Assembly (NCBI RefSeq): GCF_000820505.1
Contig: NZ_JWJD01000011.1
Coordinates: 1 to 64,000 of the forward strand
Direction of reading: 5' to 3'
Source: Geoalkalibacter ferrihydriticus DSM 17813
GTDB lineage: Bacteria > Desulfobacterota > Desulfuromonadia > Desulfuromonadales > Geoalkalibacteraceae
Length of the DNA stretch: 64,000 nt
How positions within the stretch are numbered: position 1 is the first letter of the stretch; each line of letters begins with the position of its first letter. Shown in pieces: positions 18,654-26,598 of the stretch. Both the position numbers and the translations under genes were made by a program. Under the pieces are notes generated by a model. It was not told the origin of the DNA, searched no databases, and was given only the letters and a program-made list of their open reading frames with translations.

Positions 18654-19856
18654 ATGAAAATCCTGCTGTTGAGTTTTTACTATTCCCCCGACCTGTCCGC
18701 CGGGTCTTTTCGCACGACCGCCTTGGTCCACGCGCTCCTTGAGCAGTTGCCTGAAGGGGCGGAAATTGATCTGATTACCACCCTGCCCAATCGCTATCAG
18801 AGTTTTTCCAGTGAGGCTCCGGAAGAGGAGGCGCATGACTGTTTGAGAATTCGCCGGGTCAAACTGCCGGCGCATCAAAGCGGGATGGGCGATCAGACCA
18901 AGGCATTTATGGCATTTGCCAAGAAGGTTCTGGAGTTGACCCGTGCGGAGGATTACGCGCTGGTTTACGGAACTTCGTCACGTTTGATGACGGCGGCGCT
19001 CAGCGCCTATGTGGCGCGAAAAAAGAGTGCGCGCCTATATCTGGATATTCGCGACATTTTTGTCGATACAATCAAGGATGTTCTGCCAAAGAAAGCGGCG
19101 TTGGCCGCCAAACCGGTTTTCTCTGGGCTTGAACGCTGGACGATGAACCGCGCGGATAAAATCAACCTGGTCTCCGCCGGTTTTGCTGACTATTTCCAGC
19201 AGCGCTATCCGGGCAAGGAATTGTCATTTTTCACCAACGGCATCGATGACGTATTTATTGCTGCGGGGAAGGAAATCCATGAAGGTGAGCCCCAACGCGG
19301 TGCAGCACTCCAAGAGCCTGTCACGGTGCTTTATGCCGGCAATATGGGGGAAGGGCAGGGGTTGCATGCCATAATTCCCGAACTCGCCAATCGCTTGGAT
19401 GGAAAAGTCAAATTCCGCTTGGTCGGCGATGGCGGTCGCCGGGCGCGACTTGAGCAGCGCTTGGCCGAGTTTGAGTGCCGCAACGTCGAAGTGGTGCCGC
19501 CCGTGAAGCGCGAGCAACTGCTGGTCGAATATCGCAACGCCGACATTTTGTTTCTGCATTTGAACGATTACGATGCCTTCCGCAAGGTGCTGCCGTCAAA
19601 GTTGTTTGAATACGCCGCGTTAGGCAAGCCGGTCTGGGCTGGGGTAGCAGGCTACGCCGCCGAGTTCGTCCAGGCCGAGATTGGCAATGCCGCAGTTTTT
19701 GACCCCTGCGATGTCGAAGCGGCGGTGCAGAGCTTTGATACGCTGAAACTCGAGAATGTCCAGCGTACGGGGTTTATTGAGAAATATGCCAGAGACAACA
19801 TCATGCGGACCATGGCGGAAGATGTGCTATCACTTTTGCGTGATCGAAGGCATTAA
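18654..19856 (+). CDS. Glycosyltransferase, GT4 family (WbuB-like)
   Basis: A 400-residue GT-B glycosyltransferase beginning MKILLLSFYYSPDLSAGSFR, the start typical of WbuB-like GT4 enzymes, with the C-terminal VLPSKLFEYAALGKPVWAG donor motif. The ATG at 18654 follows the previous stop by one base. The stop overlaps that of a convergent antitoxin gene by two bases. A decayed duplicate of its 3' end lies at 22303-22521, showing that a second copy once existed nearby. Confidence 0.88.
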   Translation: MKILLLSFYYSPDLSAGSFRTTALVHALLEQLPEGAEIDLITTLPNRYQSFSSEAPEEEAHDCLRIRRVKLPAHQSGMGDQTKAFMAFAKKVLELTRAEDYALVYGTSSRLMTAALSAYVARKKSARLYLDIRDIFVDTIKDVLPKKAALAAKPVFSGLERWTMNRADKINLVSAGFADYFQQRYPGKELSFFTNGIDDVFIAAGKEIHEGEPQRGAALQEPVTVLYAGNMGEGQGLHAIIPELANRLDGKVKFRLVGDGGRRARLEQRLAEFECRNVEVVPPVKREQLLVEYRNADILFLHLNDYDAFRKVLPSKLFEYAALGKPVWAGVAGYAAEFVQAEIGNAAVFDPCDVEAAVQSFDTLKLENVQRTGFIEKYARDNIMRTMAEDVLSLLRDRRH

Positions 19857-20083
19857 AGGTCACGATATGCCTCCTCATCTGTGGCCGATTCCCATTCGCT
19901 GAGAGTTTGTTCGCGTGCCTTGGCAAAGGAGAAGTCTATGGGGCGCGCTTTTCTGATGCGAATCTGGTTGTCCTCAATGTCAAAAGCAATGGCACCTCCA
20001 GCTTTTAAGTGCAGAACTTTACGCACCGGGTCCGGGATGGTCGCTTGATACTTGGATGTGATTTTACTCGTCGCCGTCGGCAT
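19853..20083 (-). CDS. AbrB/MazE/SpoVT-type DNA-binding protein, orphan antitoxin
   Basis: A 76-residue protein with a swapped-hairpin AbrB domain (SKYQATIPDPVRKVLHLKAGG, then IAFDIEDNQIRIRKA) and a charged C-terminal tail of the kind that wraps a toxin. No toxin gene follows: on the minus strand its stop codon meets the stop of the glycosyltransferase. It may be a solitary regulator or what remains of a toxin-antitoxin pair. AGGAGG precedes its start on the minus strand. Confidence 0.78.
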   Translation of the reverse strand: MPTATSKITSKYQATIPDPVRKVLHLKAGGAIAFDIEDNQIRIRKARPIDFSFAKAREQTLSEWESATDEEAYRDL

Positions 20084-20280
20084 GGCAGACCTCCTTTGTT
20101 GGTATGACTGGCATTACCATGTTCGTTGCGCAAGTGACGGTCAGGTCTTTGACTGGAAAAACTTTATCACGCGGAGATCGCAGAGGGCTCAGAGAAAAGT
20201 CTAAACCAATACTTGAACATTTCAGGCATTAATGGTATACACAAAGTCACAAAAACTGTCACCCTGTGTGGATCTTTTTG

Positions 20281-20829
20281 ATGCAGCCGATAAAACAACT
20301 CAGCCGGATTCTGGACAACCTTGCCGATTCGGAGAATTATCTTTTTGCTCTGGATGATCTGCGTGGCGCATTGCCGGATGCCGGTCCGGGGTCATTCAAG
20401 GCGTTGCTAAGCCGCGCGCAAAAAAGCGGCATTCTCAAGCGGGTCTGTAAGGGGATCTATCTATATCAGCGTATCAACTACCCGGCAGGGCATATTCTGT
20501 TTCATACTGCTGTCAAACTACGCGCTGATGCTTTTAATTACTTAAGCCTTGAATCGGTGCTCAGCGATGCCGGGGTCATCTCCCAGATTCCTCTAAACTG
20601 GATTACTTTGATGTCGTCTGGGCGCAGCCACATTGTTGATTGTGGCGAATTCGGGCATATCGAATATATTCACACCAAACGCAAACCGGACGATGTTGCC
20701 AACCAGTTGACCTATGACAGGGAATGTCGCCTCTGGCGCGCCTCGGTGGCATTGGCTCTGCTCGACATGAAGCTGACTCGCCGCAATACCGACCTGGTGG
20801 ATTGGAGTCTTGCCAATGAGCTTGTTTGA
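20281..20829 (+). CDS. AbiEi-type antitoxin of a type IV toxin-antitoxin system
   Basis: About 182 residues. The N-terminal winged-helix region (ALDDLRGALPDAGPGSFKAL…KRVCKGIYLY) and C-terminal recognition region match AbiEi proteins, which repress their own operon and counteract the nucleotidyltransferase toxin. ATG at 20281 is chosen over an upstream GTG. It overlaps the next gene by 14 bases, the usual AbiEi-AbiEii arrangement. AbiE systems are also phage-defence modules. It is not related in function to the glycan genes around it. Confidence 0.8.
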   Translation: MQPIKQLSRILDNLADSENYLFALDDLRGALPDAGPGSFKALLSRAQKSGILKRVCKGIYLYQRINYPAGHILFHTAVKLRADAFNYLSLESVLSDAGVISQIPLNWITLMSSGRSHIVDCGEFGHIEYIHTKRKPDDVANQLTYDRECRLWRASVALALLDMKLTRRNTDLVDWSLANELV

Positions 20830-21676
20830 TCAACTGGTTGACGAAGCGATACGCAGCCTGCCGCAATTTTCTTCTTTGCGGGTTGTGGTGGAAAAAGAGC
20901 TGCTGCACCATGACATTCTTCGTGAAATGAGCCGTGCCGGATTTTTGCAGAAGCTGACGTTCATCGGCGGAACCTGCCTGCGTACCTGCTACGGCTCGCC
21001 GCGCTTGAGTGAATATCTGGATTTTACCGGAGGAGCGGATTTCACTAAAGACGCTCTGATGGAGCTTGGCGCTGTTCTTGTTGAGCGGCTGAAGGTAAAA
21101 TACGGTCTGCCGGTCTCTGTCAGTGAGCCGGTTCGCGAAGAGGGCAATGTTGCTACCTGGAAGCTAAGGATGATGACGCGTCCTGACCGCAAACATTTAC
21201 CGGCCCAACGCATCAATATCGATATTTGTGCGCTGCCGAGCCATGATCGGCGCCCCGTGATGCTGCGCAACCACTATGCGGTCGAGATGGGAACCTCGGG
21301 TCTGATTATACAGGCCCAGAGCCGGGCAGAGATTTTCGCCGATAAAATCGTCGCGTTCGCCATGCGTCCGAACCGTCTCAAAAACCGTGATCTTTGGGAT
21401 ATTGTCTGGCTAAATCAGCAAGGCGTCGCGTTGCCGGTGGATCTGGTATGGCATAAGGTTGTCGATCGTCGCCTGGATCGAAGCGATTTTTTGAGCCGGC
21501 TCGTGCAGCGACTGGCCGAGCTACGGTCAGACCCTTTGTATCAAAAAGAATTTTTGTCGGAAATGCGCCGCTTTCTACCGCCATCGGTTGTGGCTGAAAC
21601 ACTCACGCAGGACGGCTTCTGGACTGTACTGGTAGATGTGGTAACAGGAGAATGCGAACGGGTTAAAAATCAGTGA
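20816..21676 (+). CDS. AbiEii-type nucleotidyltransferase toxin with an altered active-site motif
   Basis: A 286-residue DUF1814 protein. The signature region reads FIGGTCLRTCYGSPRLSEYLDF, where relatives normally have S-E-D-[LI]-D-F. Tyrosine therefore replaces the first metal-binding aspartate (codon TAT at 21014-21016). A later segment, RINIDICA, supplies the third acidic position. The toxins add nucleotides to RNA targets, so this change could abolish activity. The rest of the protein appears intact. ATG at 20816 is preferred. Confidence 0.8.
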   Translation: MSLFDQLVDEAIRSLPQFSSLRVVVEKELLHHDILREMSRAGFLQKLTFIGGTCLRTCYGSPRLSEYLDFTGGADFTKDALMELGAVLVERLKVKYGLPVSVSEPVREEGNVATWKLRMMTRPDRKHLPAQRINIDICALPSHDRRPVMLRNHYAVEMGTSGLIIQAQSRAEIFADKIVAFAMRPNRLKNRDLWDIVWLNQQGVALPVDLVWHKVVDRRLDRSDFLSRLVQRLAELRSDPLYQKEFLSEMRRFLPPSVVAETLTQDGFWTVLVDVVTGECERVKNQ

Positions 21677-21803
21677 TCACAAAGGCAAGAAACAGACGAA
21701 GGGCTTCTAAGAATTTTTCTGAACGCTGATGAATGGGATGAACGCTGAGGGAAAAGCATGAAATTTAAGGGTTTAAAGACAAATTTTTTGTTTTTATCCG
21801 CGT

Positions 21804-22254
21804 GACCAAAGGCAACGACTGGATCAGGCGCTGAAAGAGACTGCCGCGGCCGCTGGAGAGATTTTGCCCGAGGCGGTTTATGCGCCTCTTAGCTTCAGTG
21901 TCGTGCAAGGAGACGAATTCCAGTTCGTTTTGCAAAGGCCACAGGATGCTTATGCATTTGTGGTTCTGATGCGTACTCTGTTGTGAACCTCCGGCCTCAG
22001 CCCCGCCCCTTCCTTTCGTTCCGCCATCGGCATCGGCGAACTGACGGTGGGCAAGGGCGATTGAGAACCGCTGGACCGCGCTTCAGTGCGAGACGATTCG
22101 ATATCGCCTGCAACATCAAATATATGAAACGATTGGGAAAGAATTAAGGATTACGAAACAGGGTGTTGAAAAGCGGCTGCGCGCCGCATACTGGGATGAG
22201 CTTTCCCGTGGAATGGACTTTATAATCAAAGCTTTGTCACCGTCTAAAGGTTGA
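21804..22254 (+). pseudogene. Decayed SatD-like gene
   Basis: The frame from 21804 encodes RQRLDQALKETAAAAGEILP then FSVVQGDEFQFVLQRPQDAY, which resembles the SatD family (…TLGDEFQ…). It continues in frame past a TGA at 21984 into FRSAIGIGELTVGKG. In another frame, 22143-22254 gives KELRITKQGVEKRLRAAYWD, resembling the C-terminal HTH-like part of such proteins. The start is missing and there are stops and a frame change, so it is not functional. The family identification is tentative. Confidence 0.45.
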
Positions 22255-22302
22255 CACTCGCCATGTCAACCTTTGGGTAACTATTGGACACCCACTTAAA
22301 GC

Positions 22303-22521
22303 TTCCTGTCGAAGCTCTTTGAATATGCAGCCGAGTTCGTTCGCGCCGAAATCGACAATGCCGCGGTGTTTGCGCCCTGCGATGTCGAAGCGGCGGTCAG
22401 CAGTTTTGATGCGTTGAAACGGGAGAATGTCAGGCGCACCACATTTATTGAAAAATATGCCAGAGACAACATCATGCGTGCCATGGCGGCGGATGTACTT
22501 TCGCTTTTTCCGCGATCGTAG
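22303..22521 (+). pseudogene. Fragment of a glycosyltransferase gene, duplicate of the 3' end of 18654-19856
   Basis: The frame encodes LSKLFEYAAEFVRAEIDNAA…NVRRTTFIEKYARDNIMRAM and ends at TAG 22519-22521. It closely matches the last 85 or so residues of the complete GT4 enzyme. An internal segment (ALGKPVWAGVAGY) is missing exactly between two YAA-coding stretches, as expected from deletion between short direct repeats. Confidence 0.8.
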
Positions 22522-22544
22522 AGTTGATGATTGAAAACCATTCT

Positions 22545-22640
22545 CACGCAACGCCGCAAAAGAATTTTATGAACGCTGATGAACAGGATAAACGCTGATG
22601 AAAAAAGTATGAATCTGAGGGTTTAAAACCCAAAGCATTT
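22545..22640. repeat. Partial repeats: CTCACGC-type end plus GAACGCTGATGAA-type block
   Basis: TTCTCACGCAACGCCGCAAA resembles the left end of the MITE-like element. It is followed by GAACGCTGATGAACAGGATA, a block also seen around 21722 and, diverged, at 24127. Confidence 0.5.
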
Positions 22641-22752
22641 GCTTTTTTATCTGTGTTGATCAGCGCTCATCTGCGTTCGACACCCGCTTAAAGACGCTCC
22701 TCAGTGCCCAGTAATTGCATTTACCTTGCAAAAATGGATGTAGGTTCCTAAA

Positions 22753-23934
22753 ATGCAAGGTATGTTGAAGCGATTTCTAGCAGACAGACTCCAGAAAAGC
22801 ATGGCGCAATACCCGTCGGTGGCATTGCTGGGTGCGCGTCAGGTCGGCAAAACCACCCTGGCCAAGACGATTGCCAAACACCAGAACACGATCTATCTGG
22901 ATCTGGAAGCACCGGAAGACTTGCTCAAATTGAGCGACCCCGGCAGTTATTTGAGTGGTCACGGCGATAAGCTGGTCATCCTGGATGAAATCCAGCGTGC
23001 CCCCGATTTGTTTGGAGTTTTGCGCGGCATCATCGACAAGAACAGAGAACGGGGAAGGAAGGCCGGCCAATTTCTTTTGCTTGGATCGGCCTCGATGGAT
23101 TTGCTGCGGCAGTCTTCTGAAAGTTTGGCCGGGCGCATCAGCTATATTGAAATGAGCGGGCTGAATGTGCTGGAAACGGGACATAATAGGGACGCCCTCT
23201 TGAATCTCTGGTTCAGGGGCGGTTTTCCGGATAGTTATCTGGCGGACGATGATGCCCTGGCCATGGATTGGCAGGAGAATCTCATCCGCACTTACCTGGA
23301 ACGCGATGTGCCGCAAATGGGGTTTCGGGTACCAGCAAACAGGTTGCGGCGGTTGTGGACGATGTTGGCGCACAACCAGGGAGAGACGGCCAACTGCTCC
23401 AAGCTTGGCGGCAATCTCGAAATTGACGGCAAGACAGTCAGCCATTACATCGATATTCTTGTTGATCTGCTCCTGGTAAGGCGTCTGGAGCCCTGGCATA
23501 ACAACGTAAAAAAACGGCTGATAAAATCCCCGCGCTTCTATATCAGAGACACAGGCATACTGCACCGGCTCCTTGGTATTGATGATTACGAGTCTTTGCT
23601 GTCGAACCCGGTGCTCGGGAAAAGCTGGGAAGGCTTTGCCGTTGAAAATATTCATTCCGTGCTGCCCCGTCGCGCTGAAACCTATTATTACCGCACTGCC
23701 GCAGGAGCTGAAATTGATCTGGTTATTAACTTTTCCTCGGCAGAAACCTGGGCTGTTGAAATAAAACACGGAGTCGCCCCCAAACTGGGCAAGCATTTCA
23801 GCAGTACATGTGAAGACGTGGGCGCGACTCACAAATACGTTGTGTATGGCGGCGATGATGAATTTCCGGTGGGTGATGGGGTGACGATGATCTCGCTGCC
23901 GCGGATCATGGAAAAGCTCAGGAGCAAGGGGTGA
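22753..23934 (+). CDS. AAA-type ATPase with DUF4143 domain
   Basis: A 393-residue protein. The Walker A motif GARQVGKTT is at about 25-33 and the Walker B-like VILDEIQRAPDLF at about 75-87, followed by the sensor segment FLLLGSASMDLLRQ. The C-terminal DUF4143 region contains a restriction-endonuclease-like patch (AGAEIDLVI…WAVEIKHG). Cellular function of this widespread family is unsettled; members often behave as accessory genes. It sits between repeat debris on both sides, which fits a mobile origin. Confidence 0.85.
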   Translation: MQGMLKRFLADRLQKSMAQYPSVALLGARQVGKTTLAKTIAKHQNTIYLDLEAPEDLLKLSDPGSYLSGHGDKLVILDEIQRAPDLFGVLRGIIDKNRERGRKAGQFLLLGSASMDLLRQSSESLAGRISYIEMSGLNVLETGHNRDALLNLWFRGGFPDSYLADDDALAMDWQENLIRTYLERDVPQMGFRVPANRLRRLWTMLAHNQGETANCSKLGGNLEIDGKTVSHYIDILVDLLLVRRLEPWHNNVKKRLIKSPRFYIRDTGILHRLLGIDDYESLLSNPVLGKSWEGFAVENIHSVLPRRAETYYYRTAAGAEIDLVINFSSAETWAVEIKHGVAPKLGKHFSSTCEDVGATHKYVVYGGDDEFPVGDGVTMISLPRIMEKLRSKG

Positions 23935-24258
23935 GAGTTGAGAGAATTAACCCTCAACCCTGCTTTTGTATTCGCCTTCTTGGCGTCTTGAGTGAGCACT
24001 GGCGATCGGGCGTGAGGCAGATTTTTTCGCGGTTCGAGAATTGCGCAATCAGCCGCATGGGCGTTCGTGCCAGCTCTGTTTTTACAGCGTCGCTCTCACC
24101 CAAGCTAAGGCACCAAGAATTTTTCGAACCCTGATGAATGGGATGAACACAAATGAAGGGCGTCATGAATTCAGTTAAATCGTCAATGGAATTTTATCTG
24201 CGTCCATCCGTTTTTATCTGCATTCAATTAGCCGTATCTGAGTACTGAGGGGGAGTTT
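23935..24258. other. Intergenic stretch with repeat fragments
   Basis: No gene is seen. It contains the right half of the MITE-like element (CTTGAGTGAGC…GGGCGTGAGGCAG, about 23985-24021) and a diverged GATGAATGGGATGAAC block near 24133. A purine-rich GAGGGGGA precedes the GTG of the next gene. Confidence 0.5.
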
Positions 24259-25200
24259 GTGTCTAGAATTTTAATCACCGGCGCTACAGGCTTTGTCGGT
24301 CGTGGGCTCTGTTCGCGACTCGGGTCCGAAGGGCGTGATTTGCGCTGTGCCCTTCGCCATCCGTCATCTTTGGCAAACGCAGTGGTCGTCGGCGACATCG
24401 GTCCTGAAACTGATTGGGAGCAGGCGCTAAGCGGGGTTGATACCGTTATCCATCTGGCGGCCCGTGCCCATGTCATGAACGATAGCTCCAGCGATCCCCT
24501 GGCCGAATTCCGCCGCGTCAATGTCGCCGGCACCCTCAACTTCGCACAACACGCCGCTGCCGCCGGTGTCAAGCGCTTCATTTTCCTCAGTTCCGTCAAG
24601 GTCAACGGCGAACAGACTGCCCCCGGCCGGCCATTCACCGAACAAGATTCCCCCGCCCCTCAAGATCCCTACGGTATCTCCAAGCACGAAGCTGAAGAGG
24701 GTCTGCACCGCTTGTCCACCGAAACCGGTCTGGAAATCGTCATCATCCGCCCGCCCCTGGTCTACGGCCCCGGCGTCAAAGGCAATTTTTCCGGCATGAT
24801 GCGCTGGATCGGCAAAGGCATCCCCCTGCCCCTCGGCGCCATCCGCAACCAACGCAGCCTGGTCGCCCTCGACAACCTCGTCGATTTCATCATCACCTGC
24901 ATCGATCACCCCGCCGCCGCCAACCAGACCTTTCTCGTCGCCGACGGCGAAGACCTCTCCACCACCGAACTGCTGCGTCGCGTCGGGCAGGCCATGGGCA
25001 AACCCGCGCGCCTGATTCCGGTGCCCATGTCGGTACTCAAGTTCGGTGCGCGATTGCTCGGCAAACAGGCCATGGCTCAGCGCTTGTGCGGCAATCTGCA
25101 GGTAGATATTTCCAAGGCCAGAGAGGTGCTGGGATGGGAACCGCCGGTGAGGGTGGGGGAGGGACTGGGGAAGGCAGCGAGGGAGCGAGAGAGCAAGTAG
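24259..25200 (+). CDS. NAD-dependent sugar epimerase/reductase (WbpV/GalE-like SDR)
   Basis: A 313-residue extended SDR. It has the Rossmann motif GATGFVG at 8-14, HLAARAH, the active-site S-S-V plus YGISK (Y-x3-K), and RPPLVYGPGVKGNF. In loci with a WbpM-type dehydratase and a PglC-type initiator, as here, relatives act as 4-reductases making UDP-QuiNAc; that role is inferred and a 4-epimerase function is possible. The last residues, GKAARERESK, are coded by the low-complexity GAGCGAGA repeat that follows. GTG at 24259 follows GAGGGGGA. Confidence 0.85.
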   Translation: MSRILITGATGFVGRGLCSRLGSEGRDLRCALRHPSSLANAVVVGDIGPETDWEQALSGVDTVIHLAARAHVMNDSSSDPLAEFRRVNVAGTLNFAQHAAAAGVKRFIFLSSVKVNGEQTAPGRPFTEQDSPAPQDPYGISKHEAEEGLHRLSTETGLEIVIIRPPLVYGPGVKGNFSGMMRWIGKGIPLPLGAIRNQRSLVALDNLVDFIITCIDHPAAANQTFLVADGEDLSTTELLRRVGQAMGKPARLIPVPMSVLKFGARLLGKQAMAQRLCGNLQVDISKAREVLGWEPPVRVGEGLGKAARERESK

Positions 25201-25250
25201 CGAGAAGGTAGAGGCAGTGAGAGAGCGAGATAGCAAGTAGCGAGGAAGTG
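25174..25250. repeat. GCGAGAGAGCAAGTAGCGAG-type repeat, two imperfect units
   Basis: Two units of about 38 bases lie end to end, sharing GAGCGAGA(G/T)AGCAAGTAG and CGAG. They overlap the 3' end of the epimerase gene and lead directly into the four-helix-bundle gene. Confidence 0.7.
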
Positions 25251-25253
25251 AAA

Positions 25254-25619
25254 ATGGAAAAGCCACATAAAAAACTAAATGTCTGGCAGAAAGCGGTTGA
25301 TCTGTCGGTAGATACGTATCGTATTACAGAATCTTTTCCCAAATCTGAGCTATTTGGACTCGTCAGTCAAATGCGCCGTGCCGCGGTAAGTGTGTCTGCA
25401 AATATTGCAGAAGGGGCAGCGAGGACAGGGCCGAAAGATCAGCTGCACTTTCTGAATATCGCCAGAGCATTATTAAGCGAACTTGACACCCATCTGGAAA
25501 TAGCCTTAAGGATCAAATTCGTGTCTGGCACAGATGCTCAACTAGTCTCATCTTTGATGACCGATGTAGATCGTCTACTTTACGGATACATGAAGTCAGT
25601 CAGGAAATTAGTGAGTTGA
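25254..25619 (+). CDS. Four-helix bundle protein (23S rRNA intervening-sequence family)
   Basis: A 121-residue helical protein (NVWQKAVDLSVDTYRITESF, then MRRAAVSVSANIAEGAAR) of the family first known from 23S rRNA intervening sequences. Its biochemical role is not established; related Avd proteins assist diversity-generating reverse transcriptases, but no reverse transcriptase is seen here. The gene is bracketed by octamer-type repeats on both sides and looks like an inserted cassette between two glycan genes. ATG at 25254 is preferred over GTG 25248. Confidence 0.87.
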   Translation: MEKPHKKLNVWQKAVDLSVDTYRITESFPKSELFGLVSQMRRAAVSVSANIAEGAARTGPKDQLHFLNIARALLSELDTHLEIALRIKFVSGTDAQLVSSLMTDVDRLLYGYMKSVRKLVS

Positions 25620-25626
25620 TAGGGCA

Positions 25627-25713
25627 GCGAGGTAGCGAGGTAGCGAGGTAGTAAGGTCAAATCCTCTCTCGCAATCTCGCAATCTCGCAATCTCGCAATC
25701 TCGCTACCTTACT
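25627..25713. repeat. Octamer tandem repeats GCGAGGTA and CTCGCAAT
   Basis: Three copies of GCGAGGTA (25627-25650) are followed by four copies of CTCGCAAT (25668-25699) and a variant ending CTCGCTACCTTACTG. The GGTAGCGAG and CTCGCTACC blocks are mutual reverse complements, so the region can fold back. Confidence 0.8.
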
Positions 25714-25766
25714 GATTTTCCTTTCCTGCTATCTCACTTTCTAACACCTTTACATAGGAACACCCC

Positions 25767-26321
25767 ATGCTCCGGATTTTTGACATTGTCCTTTCCCTTA
25801 CCGGCTTAATTCTTGGCGCCCCGGTTTTTATCATCATCACTGTTCTGGGATACTTTGACACAGGTTCCCCCATCTTTCGTCAGGAGCGGGTCGGAAAGCA
25901 CAAAAAGTCATTCATTCTGGTGAAGTTTCGTACGATGAAGCTGGATACGGCATCTGTGGCAAGTCATCTGGCATCGACCTCTTCCATCACCAGGATCGGT
26001 AGCTTTTTACGTAAAACCAAGCTCGATGAGCTGCCGCAGCTGTGGAACGTGCTTAAGGGCGAGATGAGTCTGGTGGGTCCGCGCCCCAATTTGTTCAATC
26101 AGGCCGAGCTGATCGCTGAGCGTGACAAGCGAGGCGTCTATTCCGTGCGCCCCGGCGTCACCGGTCTTGCGCAGATCAACGCAATCGATATGTCGACCCC
26201 GCAACTGCTGGCGGAAACCGACGCGAAAATGATCAAGGAGTTGACCATCGGCAAGTACTTTTCTTACATCCTGCAAACGGTCACCGGCAAAGGATCGGGG
26301 GATCGGGTGCGGGGGGAATAG
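25767..26321 (+). CDS. Initiating sugar-phosphate transferase (monotopic phosphoglycosyl transferase, PglC/WcaJ family)
   Basis: A 184-residue bacterial sugar transferase. It has one N-terminal hydrophobic re-entrant helix (about 4-28), then the core [26 protein letters not shown] with the catalytic Asp-Glu pair, and [12 protein letters not shown]. It moves a sugar-1-phosphate from a UDP-sugar to undecaprenyl phosphate at the inner membrane. With the epimerase/reductase and the WbpM-like dehydratase nearby it would start the repeat unit. The C-terminus is short and basic. Confidence 0.9.
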   Translation: MLRIFDIVLSLTGLILGAPVFIIITVLGYFDTGSPIFRQERVGKHKKSFILVKFRTMKLDTASVASHLASTSSITRIGSFLRKTKLDELPQLWNVLKGEMSLVGPRPNLFNQAELIAERDKRGVYSVRPGVTGLAQINAIDMSTPQLLAETDAKMIKELTIGKYFSYILQTVTGKGSGDRVRGE

Positions 26322-26598
26322 AGGGGTGGGACGGTGTTTACCGGAGCCTGGCGGGGACGTTGTCGATGTTTTGATTTTCTTGCGGAACCCTGGTGCGCGG
26401 GGCCGCTTGTGGCCAGGGCAAGGCTGAAGACTCTATTCCGAACGCCGATCAAGGCGGATAAAAGCGATAAGGGCAATCAATTTGGGGACGTTGTTGAACA
26501 GTTGACTTCCTGGTTGGGACCACGTTTGTCTCAGGGTCACGGGTTACCGATAAGGGATTCGCAGTTTATTTAGATTTTTGCATTTATAGGAGGTGGTT

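Noticed and set aside
25254-25619. Diversity-generating retroelement based on the four-helix-bundle gene
   Set aside because: No reverse transcriptase and no template/variable repeat pair were seen in the window.
25668-25699. CTCGCAAT tandem repeats as a CRISPR array
   Set aside because: The units are contiguous octamers without spacers and there are no cas genes.
26334-26573. 79-codon open frame after the sugar transferase gene
   Set aside because: It has no good ribosome site, a Cys/Arg-rich translation without family resemblance and lies in a likely non-coding gap.
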